This document shows, piece by piece, positions 48,809 through 60,092 of a stretch of 64,000 nt of DNA (position 1 is the stretch's first letter; the number at the start of each line of letters is the position of its first letter). Source of the stretch: Nissolia schottii. Lineage: Eukaryota; Streptophyta; Magnoliopsida; Fabales; Fabaceae. Under the pieces are notes generated by a model that did not search any database, was not told where the DNA came from, and saw only the letters and a list, made by a program, of their open reading frames with translations. The position numbers and the translations under genes were made by a program. The stretch is from assembly GCA_003254905.1 (NCBI GenBank), contig QANU01099724.1, positions 201,129-265,128 on the forward strand. Direction: 5' to 3'.

Positions 48809-51800
48809 TCAAAGGGCGCTTACAATATCATTTGGTGCCACTACAATGGGGCTCCTAACCCTGTGTGCACCACTATCTTCCACCCAAACCAGGTCCCCAA
48901 ATGACACACTTTCCTTCTTGTTCCTTGTATAATTAATGGTAACATAGTACTCTTGCTTCTCATTCTTATCGCTGAATGCTAGTGTCTTAGGTGACACTGT
49001 GACCACCGAGCCCCTAGGATATGTCATCTTGACCCTGTATGTAGCAGCGCCTTCTCCAACATTGGTCACAACCCTCCTAAATCTCTTCACCATAGACCTT
49101 GTTCTGTTACCATACAATGCTATAAATGAAGGGTAGTTAAGATCCAAGGATGGGTTTGCACAATTATAAGACTTTGATCTAGTAATTGTTATGATCTGCT
49201 CTTGCGTGTACCCCAAGGCACAGAGGAGGTTAACATAGTCCTGTGGGGTGGCATCATACACCAAGCCAGGATCAAGTGCTCTATTGGGATCAACCTCGCC
49301 GGCCCCCATGGCCAACGGGGAAGCATACTGAGATTGATTGCCATTATCCCCAATCGGGCTCAGGGTATTATCAAGGGGGTTCGCGGTGGTGACAATTGCA
49401 GACCTTATGGAGGCTGCGCTCCACTCAGGGTGCGCAGCCTTCAATAGGGCTGCAATGCCGGAGGCGTGAGGGCACGCCATGGATGTCCCGGAGAGCAGAT
49501 TGTATCCACTCGATAGGAACACATTTGTGCCAATTCTGGCTGAAGATTGACCAGGAATGAACGCAGCAAGGACATTAGACCCCGGTGCCATAACATCAGG
49601 CTTTAGGACCCCAGGGTAGCTGGGTGAAGGACCCCTTGAAGTGTAGTATGCCGCAGCCGGTGCTGGCTTTATCCCAACAAATGTTTCTTGGAAACTGATG
49701 CTTGCAGTGGCCTTTCTGCCATAATTTGTTGCATATTTGATCAGTGACGGTCCATCTCTTGGGTTGATCACAATGCTTGGAATTGGGACGCGTCCTGTTT
49801 CAATTAGCTTCGGATCCTCAGAGATGAACACGGCGCCTAACAAACTCGCTGAGGTAACGGCTCTGATTTGTTGTTGAACAGGAACGGACTCCGATTCGTC
49901 ACACACAACGATCCCACTTGTGCTAAAATTGGACAGCATCTCAATTGAGTCGCATGCTGATATTGTCTTGTTGTACACAAGTCTGAAATTCTGCACTATG
50001 GCGCTCGCTGGAAAGAGGGTGAACCCAACGATTTCTTGGCCATTTCCTAGCTTCAAGCTTCCGAATGTGCGGTCGATGGTTCCGGCCGCCACCGTCAGGA
50101 CCCAAGGGATTCCGTTGTGCAACGTTCCAAGACTTGGCCCTTCATTGCCGGCAGATGAAGAAACCAAGACCCCTCTTTCCATGGCTGCAAAAGATGCTAT
50201 TGCAATGGGGTCCTGGTAGAGTGGGACCCCATCGAACCCCATTGAGATTGAAATCACGTCAACGCCATCAGAGATTGCTTGGTCCATCCCAGCGAGAACA
50301 TCAGAGGCTTGTCTCCCTTCATCCCAGATGACCTTGTACATGGCAAGCCTAGCCCTTGGTGCAATTCCCCTGGCCACCCCTTTTGCATATCCAAAGAACG
50401 ATGCATCCTTGACATAGTTCCCTCCAACTGTTGATGATGTGTGGGTGCCATGCCCCATTGTGTCCCTTGCTGAGTTCATGCTGATTGTGATGTTTGGGTT
50501 TGATGCAATCACGCCTTTGTTGAAGTACCTGGCAAAATTGTCTCCGTGTATTAATTGTGTCTCACATTATAATTGCAATAATTACGATAATGTTGTATTT
50601 GACGCGTAAATAATTGAGAAGACATATTTGTGAATAATAGTCATATTAAGATAACGCAATTATTGGAATAAAAATAAGCGATTATTGAGAAGCGATTGAT
50701 TGGGATATTCTTTCTACTAAGGGTGGGAACAGACCCTTAACAGGTCAGACCTGTTTCATTAATCTTTTCATATAATTCTTTATTTACTAAATTAGTATTA
50801 CTTTTTGTAACATTTTATGCAATCATATTTATTAATATAATTTTATTGTTTGATTTTTCTTTTTAAAGAAACGCTAATCTAAATAGTCCTTAGGACTCTC
50901 TCACAATCACACTCTCATCTCATCTGAATAATGTGAGAGAGTTTTGCTGGCATTTTACTTTTTGTTTTTTTGTTGGTAAAATGTCATATATCAGTGATAT
51001 ACTTGCCTATGTATTTTTTATCAAAAAAATAAAAAATAAATATTAAAATAAAATATGCAATTTTTAATTTCTTAATATAATAATATTCTAAAGTAAAAAA
51101 TTGATATATATATATATATATATATATATATTTCTTGAGAGAAGGGACATAGTTTAACTGAATATATAGCATTTACTATATAATAAGTAAGAGTGTATAA
51201 ATTCAATATGAATCAAAAAGACATTTTCAATAAAGAATTGAAACTCTCAAGTTCAAGCTGCTGGGGTATGCCCATGAATAAACAGATAAAAAGACAAGTC
51301 GAAGCAATGTGAATATCCTTTATGTGAGAGGAAATCAAATTTTCATTCATTGATTTTATCATTAAGAAATCAAAGTCCATATCCGAAAAAAGTTTGTTCA
51401 ACTTTGTTATGTATATCACCAATTTTCTTGCGTAGTATGTGATAGTAAGATCAGAATATATGACATTTGACCAACAAAAAACAAAAAGGAAAATGCTAGC
51501 AAAACTCTCTCACATTATTCAGATGAGATGAGAGTGTGAATGTGAGTGTGAGTGTGAGTGTGGGAGAGTCTTAGGGACTCTTTAGATTATGGTTTCTTTA
51601 AAAAGAAAAATTAAATAATAAAATTATATTAATAAATATAATTGCATAAAATGTTGCAAAAAGTAATGTTAGTCTAGTAAATAAGGTATTATTGTGAATG
51701 ACAGAGGTCTTGGGTTTGAGTCTCACTGAAAGCTTTCGTAATAGCTTGGCCTGGCCTGAAACAGACTTTGAAAATGTTCTGGCCTGGTCTTTTTACTGAA

Positions 51801-52717
51801 ATAGGCTAGGCCGCAGGCCCTGACAGGCCGTCTGGCCTATTCCCACCCCTAATGTTTACATAAAAAAATGATATGGTATTCTTTCTACCGTTATTAGAAA
51901 TCAAATATTTTCATTAATATTGTGTCATTACGAAAGTAGTTAAGAGAGAGAAATCACCATTCTCTATATTCTACTCTTCTAACCATTATTCAAGTCTATG
52001 AAAAACAGTAAACTTTCTTGATATAAAGTGTGTGAAAATCATAAGACTGTTAATCCTAAAACCTAATGTGTTTATTATAATCAATTCATGCATAGATAAA
52101 TTATTGCTTTGAGGGTACCTTGCACCAATCAGCTTCAAGTTGCATGTGGAGGTGTTGAACTCTTGTCCTGGCTCACATGTCCCTCTCCATTTAGATGGGA
52201 TCTTGTATGACATGCCATCATCTCTGAAGCTCTCACTCTCAGGCCACACACCCGAGTCAATCACACCCACAATGACACCTTCCCCAAGATTTGATGCTTT
52301 CCAAAGCCCATAGGAAGGGTCAAGGGAGAGAAACTCAAAGGTGTGTGTGGTGTCTATGGTGACAGCCGTGTCAGGGTAGGCCGTGACAAATCCATGGCTC
52401 CTCTCTAGGGACTCCAACTCCTCTGAGGACAGCATTGCAGTGAATCCATGCATGGCATGGTTATATGTGTACACCAAATTACTCTGTGGAGAAGAATTTG
52501 CATCACTTGTTGTTGATGATGATAGCTTTATGGAGTGAATGGTTGACTCATACCAATCATTGTGACTAGCAAAGACTTGAGGCATGAGGGACTTGTCCAT
52601 GTGGACTATGTACGGTGTGGCTGAGGTTTTAGCATTGGCATGGAGAGAAGCCAATAAGAGCCATGGAGCAATGAGGAAAAACATCAATGGAAGTCGAACC
52701 ACTATGTGAGTCTCCAT
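48809..52717 (-). CDS. Subtilisin-like serine protease, SBT1 type (two exons)
   Basis: Exons on the minus strand: 52119-52717 and 48809-50528, giving 772 residues, the usual size. A signal peptide covers about residues 1-29 (LMFFLIAPWLLLASLHANA). The inhibitor I9 prodomain follows (YIVHMDKSLMP to about residue 118). Catalytic residues are D154 (VIVGVIDSGVWPE), H226 (MGHGTHTSSTVGG) and S549 (SGTSMACPHASG), with the oxyanion Asn at N328 (SSAGNEGP). A protease-associated domain lies in between at about 355-480 and a fibronectin III-like domain at the C-terminus from about 660. Plant subtilases are secreted to the cell wall, lose the prodomain by self-cleavage and process proteins there. The sequence looks like the SBT1.9 group; the substrate is unknown. 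All catalytic residues are present, so it is probably active. The intron is 1.6 kb because of an insertion. Confidence 0.95.
50718..51853. mobile_element. Fold-back element with inverted repeats over 200 bp in the subtilase intron
   Basis: Left arm about 50718-50957, right arm about 51482-51853 (reverse complement). Paired words include CTATTCCCACCCCTAA with AGGGTGGGAACAG, ATGCAA(T)TATATTTATTAATA, TCTCATCTCATCTGAATAAT and GAGAGAGTTTTGCT(G/A)GCATTTT. The right arm is longer by about 130 bases, so the left arm carries a deletion. The tip TARGGGTGGGAA suggests a hAT relative. TATTCTTTCTAC occurs at 50706-50717 and at 51877-51888. The loop holds a TA microsatellite (51104-51131) and no coding sequence. 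Confidence 0.75.
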
Positions 52718-52790
52718 TGATTTGTCTGAGGATGTAACTAGCTATTGCTAGCTGATTAACAATGATAATTTTTATGGCTTTGAACATGCA

Positions 52791-52800
52791 GCTTATATAG
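52791..52800 (-). promoter_or_regulatory. TATA box of the subtilase gene
   Basis: CTATATAAGC on the minus strand, about 75 bases upstream of the start codon at 52717, a normal distance for a short 5' leader. Confidence 0.6.
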
Positions 52801-53049
52801 ACTTGTTTTAATTGTGTTTATTGGGCATGATTGATGTTGGAATATATAATTACAATCAAAATCAGAATAATGTTACTTAATTATACACAATAGCGGTAGA
52901 TTATTGGTTGGCATAAACATACAGGGTCAGGGTCAGGGTCACATACATCTAGAGACTAGATTATAACATTCAACTCATTGATTTAAGTGATTTAATATTT
53001 GTTTCTTTTAAATAAAATTTTGAGTTTGAATCTTGTAGATAAATAAAAT

Positions 53050-53623
53050 TAATGCGCCCATGGTTGTTAAACTCTCGAGTTAACTCGTAGAGTTTACGAT
53101 TTAACTACATAAAATGAGTTAACACTTATGTAAACTCTTTTTTGGTAAACTCATATGAGTTTAAGTAAACTCTCGATTCTACTAGCGAGTTTACGAGTTA
53201 AAATCTACCTACGAGTTTACGAGTTTACCTCAAAACGTATAAATTTTGTAACTTTGTTAAATACTTACCTAACTTTGTTTATATTAGATAATATATATTG
53301 AGTTTATTTAGCTAATTTCATATATTTATCATAATTGAATTATGTTTTATTGAACTATAAAATAATACATATACTAAATAATATGACATAACCACTAAGT
53401 GTCACGCATTAAGGTGTGTTTTATGATATTTCTTTCATTAATTTAATTTAAAGTTAACATTATTCAATTTCAATTATAAATACAATATTTAATCAAGTTT
53501 AGTTCCTAATTATATTGCTTATAACATATTTTTTTACATATGTAAGCTCATACGAGTTTACGATTCGATTTTGTTGAGACTCCACGAGTTTACTTAAACT
53601 CTCGAGTTTCACAACCTTAAATG
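53050..53623. mobile_element. TIR element of about 570 bp (Mutator- or hAT-like)
   Basis: The left tip GGTTGTTAAACTCTCGAGTT is matched by the inverse of the right tip AACTCTCGAGTTTCACAACC. The inside repeats ACGAGTTTA and GAGTTTACG many times near both ends. Flanks TAATGCGCC and AAATGCTCC agree at seven of nine positions, which may be the target duplication. Confidence 0.7.
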
Positions 53624-53629
53624 CTCCAA

Positions 53630-56135
53630 AAAAAAAAATTTATCTCACATTGAGTAGACTCAACTAGAGTATAATAAATTGAAGTTCAGATATTTCAAAC
53701 AAAAGAGAGGGGTGACATAAATTACAAGAGGTATTTGTACAATTAAAAATTAGGGGATTTTTTCAATTGAATTTTTTAATTAACAAGAAAAAAAATGTAA
53801 TTTATCATCACTAATTGACAAGGTATTAAACACATGTTATGTATAAATCTCGCATAATTAAGGGTGAAAAATCATACTTTATTTTGTCGATTAAAAAATT
53901 TAGTTGAAATTATCTCTTCCTTAAAAAAAACTAATGCGGTGAAAGTAAAATAATGGAGAGAAGGGAGAGGATATGTCCACATGAAATATATGCATAAATA
54001 ATTGGGAGTTCTGCTACATGTACACCAAAAATCATACACCATACATACACCTCGTACTTATATACATAAAGTTTGTGTTTTAACTCATGTAATGTTTGTG
54101 CACTTAATTAAGTATAGTTTGGCCGGTTAAATAATATTTAAAAAATTGAAATTAAGTGGATTAACTTCGTGGTAACCAACAATAGCGTTCTTAAATTTTG
54201 ACTGAATCAATTTCCTAATTAATGAACCATTTTGTCGTAGCATACTTGGGAAATATCGACGACTCGATTTCAAGGCTTAATTGGTGCAGCTGGATCCTGC
54301 ATATAAATTGGATGGAAGTCTGTAGATGTTGATGCCTAGCAGGCGCAAGGACGGTGGAATTTTCCATAAGACCAAATGGAACAAAAGACAAAACTTTGTT
54401 TATTATGGGGCCAACATTAACCATTTTTCTAATTTTAAAAGAGAAAAATAATCACATGAAAGTTGTTGTCGTTGCCTTGGAAAAAATTTGGACCCCCCTT
54501 CATCACGCATTGCCCTCCGCCACAGAGCTGTCGTATAGCTGCTCTAATGAATTGCGATGCTTTCACAATTACTCTTGATAGTAGCGTTTTGGATAATCAT
54601 CGATGGAAGGAGCATGTATATTGATATAATGGCTTCAACCTTCATATGCTAGGGAAAATTCCAATTGAATCAATGTTCACCAAAACATCAGTTCAATTAT
54701 GAGACGTTTTAGCCATTTAGACACGCTAATACAACTACAACTCAAAACAAACCAATTAACATAACTGTACTAACGGACAAATATAGTTTGTATCAATAAC
54801 TGTTTACCCAAAGTAAATTAGTCACCGATTCCATTGAAACCATTGTACAGGTTGTAATTGAAGGCATTAAATCAAATGACTTAATAAAACATAAGGATGC
54901 TCTCTAATTGACTGACAAATTTAAGAATGGACATTCTTTTCAATGTGGCATTAAGTCATTAACCATTGTTCCTAACCAGAATATCCTAAGTTTATTGCTA
55001 AGATTACATCGACCTAAATGATTCGGAGCTTGCAGTCGAGCAATCTTTTAAAGCATATCATCAACATTAAAAGGAGAGAGGGCAAAAAGAAGATAGGTGT
55101 TTTTGGATTCTTGAAAATGTGACTTTTCTAGAAATGTTTTTTCATTTTGCGAATCAAACACAGGAATCTATCATTCCCAAACTCAGATTTTCAGGAATAC
55201 TAACACATTCCGTGAACCACACGGGGGCGTAAAAGTAACCAAATAATGTTATCACAAGTCATAGCATTATCAAACCAATAGAAATGCAAAACGGCAATCC
55301 TCAAGTCAATAGCTCCAAAACAAGTTAAAATTAGACCGGACAACTTACCTTTAACTTAAAAGAAAATGTCAAAGCAATTCGGATTCTCAACAAGCCTCAA
55401 AACAAAGCTCCATTAAAAAAAAAAAACTCAGAACACAAGAGCGTAAAATAACATCTCTATTAATAAAAATTGGATGGTTTCACGCATAATGAGACACATA
55501 TTTGACACGTGTCAGCTCCTCATTACAAATTTTCCCGCCTAAAAATATGGCTTAAGCGTGGAACAACAATTTCATAGATTGATTGTGGACCAAGGAAGGC
55601 TATAAATATTATATTTAATCTAATTGGACTCTTAAAAAGGTAAAATCACTTTGCAGGCACTTGTGGTACGTTTGTATCTATGTGGTGAGTTACAAAATAT
55701 AGGTGAGTTAACAAGTAATACAAGATATCAATACCCAGAGCCCCCATTGCAGCATATTTCAAGGAAAAGTAGAATTATGGTGCTGCAGAGTGATTGAAGG
55801 AAGAAAGTGATTGTGGGTGTACTGCAAAAGTCAATAGGGGCTATATAACAAAGGTGTGTTTTCTGTCCGTTCTCAGCTATTTATCAACCAAATCTCTCTG
55901 AAGTAACAAAGAGAATATATATTGTCTTTTACGAAAATTAAGTTGAGAATACTACATTGCTTCCGAGTTTGAAGTAATAACCATAAAAAGTGTAAGGTAA
56001 TCTTTTTTTTTTCATTTATATTTGGAACCTGTAATGCAAATATATCCGTGAAATTGTTACTAAGATGAGAGCAGATAGCAGATATAAGCCTTTGAAACTA
56101 TAGCGCATTTAATATATTTTTGTTTATCTTGATTA
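53630..56135. other. Intergenic, no gene seen
   Basis: Short frames only. No convincing exon or complete element. Confidence 0.5.
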
Positions 56136-56140
56136 CAATG

Positions 56141-56796
56141 TGTTACGGGTTAAAAACTAAGGTCGGAGAGCTCTAACCCTCTAAGAGGGAGAGGAGCTCG
56201 CATCCCCTAAAAGGCCCGAAGGCTCCAACCCACTAAGGAGCAGAAGAGGCTCTACCCACCTGGTCAGACCGGCCCAAAGAGAGGGAGCCTCATAGCACTT
56301 AGAGGAGGAGAAGGTCGTAGGCCCAAAGGCTCCGAACCCCGTCCGGCACAACAAGGCTAAGAGGAGGTAACAGCGACCTCTCCTCTTCAGCCCGTAACCG
56401 ACTCCTGGATAAGCGGGAAAAAATAAACCAGGGAGCGGATAGACAAACCCCCCTCGCGTTATCTCTATCTTACCTCTATCTTTGCACTCTAAGCTCACTT
56501 ATAAAAGCACACGATCCCTCAGGTCATCAGGTATCTCTCATTCTCCTCTTAGAGAACTCTCTTAATCCTTGTGCTTACTTGAGCGTCGGAGTGCCTTTGC
56601 AGGTACACCCCGCCGCCGCACTCTCTCCGAAAGAAACCCGCTCGAAGCTTCCGCCTGAGCCTCCGTACCCGCTCGGAGCCCTCATCCAGACCTCCGAACC
56701 CGCTCGGAGCCTTCGCCCTCAGTCCTAGAGCTTCCGTCAACGCGCATCCCTTACCGTTCAGGTAACCTTGTACCTTATACGAATTACTTGCGAACA
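56141..56796 (+). mobile_element. Solo LTR (Gypsy type) with 5-bp target duplication
   Basis: A 656-bp block starting TGTTACGGG and ending GCGAACA is flanked on both sides by CAATG (56136-56140 and 56797-56801). It begins TG and ends CA. It is much richer in G+C than its surroundings. It has a TATA-like TTATAAAAGC at 56500-56509 and downstream the CTTGAGCGTCGGAGTGCCTT block common in plant Gypsy LTRs. Repeated CCCGCTCGGAGCC words occur near the 3' end. No internal region is present, so it is a product of recombination between two LTRs. Confidence 0.93.
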
Positions 56797-56809
56797 CAAT
56801 GTGAAGATT

Positions 56810-58120
56810 GCTAACAATATCGATCTCCTTATATTGCTTATAATTTGCAGTAAAAGTAAATCCTGTACAGCCGAAATCATGGAACTACATGAGAAAGGTG
56901 AAAAAAGAAAAAAGCAAGAAGCAAAGGGGTATTATCAATCAATAGATGGATAAAAAGCTGAAAACCTTAGCAGAAAGTGTTGCTTTTTTGCTTTTTCAAA
57001 CACAAGTTCTGCTTTATTTTGAAATTCACTCTTAAAGCACAATAATCAGAGCTTTCATTCTTCCTCCGGTGCTCCATAAATCACTCCCCCATACAATAAA
57101 CACAGTTTTTCACCCTTATCCAGAGAAGACGGAGGATCACGATACAAGTTCCCAAACAGAGTCTTGCACATGGCGTGTTGATCATTTCAAGTAGTAGCTT
57201 GGATCTTATAGCCCTTTATTAATACACCATTCTATGTGGCATTATTCAAGGCTAATATCTCCAAGTCCAGTGCCACTTACTGTTGTGCTACAACTCTTTT
57301 AAGGCCAAGTTATTTCAAGGTAATATTTAACAAAAGCATTCTTTTAACTTTTACGATGCCTTATAAGAACATAATTGCAATAGCATGTCATGAAATGAAT
57401 CTAATGTAATTTATTAAACAAAACAATCTGATGTAGCATAGAGATATTCTATAAATTGTCTAACGGTTCACCTATACACGTGATTTGGTCATCATTCGAT
57501 TAGATTCCTCTTGATTTGTCTTCAAAACACATTCGCATATTATTTTAACAGATCTTCATGTTCACCACGACTAACAACACAATCTTGGGCGACAAGGATG
57601 TGTTCGACATTAGAACATTAGAGCATTACAAAATAAATTGATTGGCTAATGCAACTCTTGAATCTTCTCTATAAATACTATTGCATTGAGTCTTGGAACC
57701 ACATTTTGATAGAATTTTATTGGGATCAAATAGGGACTACAAGATTGTTAAGAAATGAGTTTTATTTTTGTCTCGGTTTACTTGTTAGCCAATCATTTAG
57801 AGGTTATCCCATATTTTTAAATAAAATATTTGTTCGTACACGTATATGTATATGTATATGTATCAGGTACCTTAATATCCATGGATTCATTCCAATCATA
57901 TGGTTGGTAAAATTTTGGAATGACAACGAATATTTTTTTTTATGTGGTGGGTGAAGTTTTCTTGGGCAATAAGAATGGACATTTTTTTTTCTATCTACTA
58001 ATTAAATAGGATAGGGGCAGGAATCATTTCCACGTTCTTAATATTTTTATTGTTACAGTAAATTACAAAAATTATAACATGGTACTTATTATCTGATTAA
58101 TTTTCTAATTCGACATTATG
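56810..58120. other. Intergenic, no gene seen
   Basis: AT-rich with small frames; possibly further decayed Copia sequence near its right end. Confidence 0.45.
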
Positions 58121-58121
58121 G

Positions 58122-58845
58122 TTGAAATTTATGTTTAAGTCATATATATTTTTAAGTCTTTATATCCTAGTTTATGTGGATGATATTCTCATCATAGGTG
58201 GCAACCAAACCAAAATTTCTCAGCTCATCACTCAACTTAATTCTCTTTTTGCCTTGAAAGACCTAGGCTCTATCCAATATTTCCTTGGCGTTACTTCTCC
58301 TACCACCATTCACTTGTCCCAAACTAAATACATTAAGGACATTCTACAAAACCTATGCTTGTTGGTCAAAAATTATCTGCTGAAGGTCATTCTACCGCTC
58401 CATTGTTGGTGGTTTGCAGTATGCAACAATTACGAGGTATGACATTTCCGACTTCGTTAAGAAAGTTTCTCAATTTATGCTTAAGGCACTAGAGATTCAT
58501 AGGAAGGCTGTTAAAAGAATGTTACGATGCCTTGTTGGTACCATTGATCAAGGATTAGTCTTCACACCTTGTAAAGAGAATTTCACAGCATTGCATTTGG
58601 CTGCAGTCTCTTCTTAAGGAGCTTCACATTGGTTACTCAGTGACAATGCAAGTGCAGTTATGCTAGCGGCAAATCCAATTCTTCATCATCACACCAAACA
58701 TTTTGAACTTGATCTTTACTTTGTCCAAGACCAAGCTATCCACAATCCACCCACCAAATCCATCTCTATAGCGTCATTTAATCGGTTCAAATACAAACTC
58801 AGAGTTATGTCACTCGTGAGTTTGAGGGGGGATGCGAAGGGATAA
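58122..58845 (+). pseudogene. Copia reverse transcriptase/RNase H remnant
   Basis: The frame reads [13 protein letters not shown], the reverse transcriptase active-site motif of Ty1/Copia, then [17 protein letters not shown]. After breaks come [30 protein letters not shown] and SDNASAVMLAANPI then HHHTKHFELDLYFV, which are the RNase H portion. Stops and deletions separate the pieces; the upstream gag, protease and integrase are missing. Confidence 0.85.
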
Positions 58846-59079
58846 CCATTATTGTAACAACTATAATTGTCAAAACAGAATTAGTTACTCTAGAGATAAG
58901 AGTTAGTTAATATTTTAACTCTTGCTTACTCTTCTGGCTTCTGTATATAAAGCCCCAAATCCTCTTTAAATTCAGTTATTAATATTCAATCTATTCAATA
59001 CAATTCTCAATTGTTCATGTGATATCTCTCTCTTCTCAATCCCTTAGCTTCATTCATAGCTTAGGCTAGAATCCTCACA
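58833..59079 (+). mobile_element. 3' LTR of the Copia remnant
   Basis: A polypurine tract (GAGGGGGGA, 58825-58832) comes just before TGCGAAGGGATAAC and the block ends in CTCACA. Inside lies TGTATATAAAGCCC, a TATA-like box, then TCAATCTATTCAATACAATTC. The layout fits a 247-bp Copia LTR. The 5' LTR was not found. Confidence 0.75.
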
Positions 59080-59117
59080 TATTTGACACACACAATTTAG
59101 GATTGTAAATATTTTAT

Positions 59118-59282
59118 GGAAAAATGATTTTTGTACTCATTGTACATGGTAGTCAACTCACTTCTCATCCATCATCGTATAACATCTCAATAAGGCTCAT
59201 AGCATATTAAAATCTCATATAATGGTAGAAGAATAGTGAGTCGATTATTCAAAATACAATGGGTTCAAATAAATATTAAGAA
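59118..59282. mobile_element. Small MITE, family B, copy 3
   Basis: Left tip AATGATTTTTGTACTCATTG, right tip ACAATGGGTTCAAATAAATATT, roughly inverted. The inside shares TCATATAATGG and GAGTCGAT with the copy at 43361-43535. Confidence 0.5.
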
Positions 59283-59350
59283 ACCACTCATTGTGATATA
59301 TATCACCATGTATCCGAGATCCTGATTTGTGGAAACAGTGAGTGAATTAC

Positions 59351-59623
59351 CATTTTGCCACTGTCTATGATTACCGGTATTTGGCAGAGATAGAGAAAGA
59401 GCTGCTTCTTGGAACGGAAACATGGGGAGGATTGAGAAATAATGCTTCGGTAATCGGAGGGAAGAAACCTTTCCTAGACAACGTCAGATTCTGCCGCGGA
59501 TCTTATGGTGAACGACACCAACGAGAGTCTACCCGCATCCCGGGGAGTCATTAACGACAGAACGTTCATTATGCAGCCTTCTAGTAGATTCTGAAGGTCC
59601 AACATGCCTTCTTCTTCCGCCAT
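59351..59623 (-). pseudogene. Exon 1 copy of the F-box/PP2 gene, with stop codon
   Basis: On the minus strand this 91-codon copy parallels exon 1 of the gene at 60093-61806. It begins MAEEEGMLDLQNLLEGC and contains TPRDAGRLSLVSFTIRSAAE. The codon for the conserved Trp in the F-box (VWDRF in the gene) has become TAG, giving VV*ERF. The donor site (ATG then GTAATTC) is kept. Exons 2 and 3 are not found downstream, where the sequence is a Copia LTR and a MITE. It is a partial tandem duplicate that is no longer functional. Confidence 0.9.
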
Positions 59624-60092
59624 AGTTGATTAACAATGTGAATGATTTTGATTCAGGGGAGAGAGGACTATTGTTGTGGCTACTACTAGTGTTTGCGATT
59701 TTTAGTTTTGAACAGAAGGGAAGCTTAGTGGTTATGTCTAGCTCATTTGCATCTTTGGCAAGCATGCAATGCTCATCCCCCCCACGTACTCTTCTAGAAA
59801 AGGGTTATTTGGTAAATCACTATATAATAAATTTACTTTAAATTGTTTTTTTAAGTGATTGTATTAGTTTATTTAAACAAAAATGAAATGTCAATTTTGA
59901 TAATGAATTTTATATTTTCTTTAAAAAAAAAAAATAAATGTAATGAGTCTAAACATACCATTACACATAACACAACTCATTAACGTGCAAGAATTTAAAA
60001 GTGAACAACCATAGAAGGGGAACAACATTGTACTGGGGTCTGAGCAAAATCCGAACCAGAAAGACAGCGTACCACCTATTCATTCATTCATT

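Noticed and set aside
48809-50512. Start of the protease at the V/M codon of exon 2
   Set aside because: That frame lacks signal peptide, prodomain and catalytic Asp; exon 1 at 52119-52717 supplies them and splices in frame.
56181-56797. G+C-rich frames of 105 and 82 residues as genes
   Set aside because: They fall wholly within the solo LTR; the base composition, not coding, keeps the frames open.
58122-59079. Intact Copia element
   Set aside because: Only reverse transcriptase/RNase H pieces and one LTR are present, with stops and deletions.
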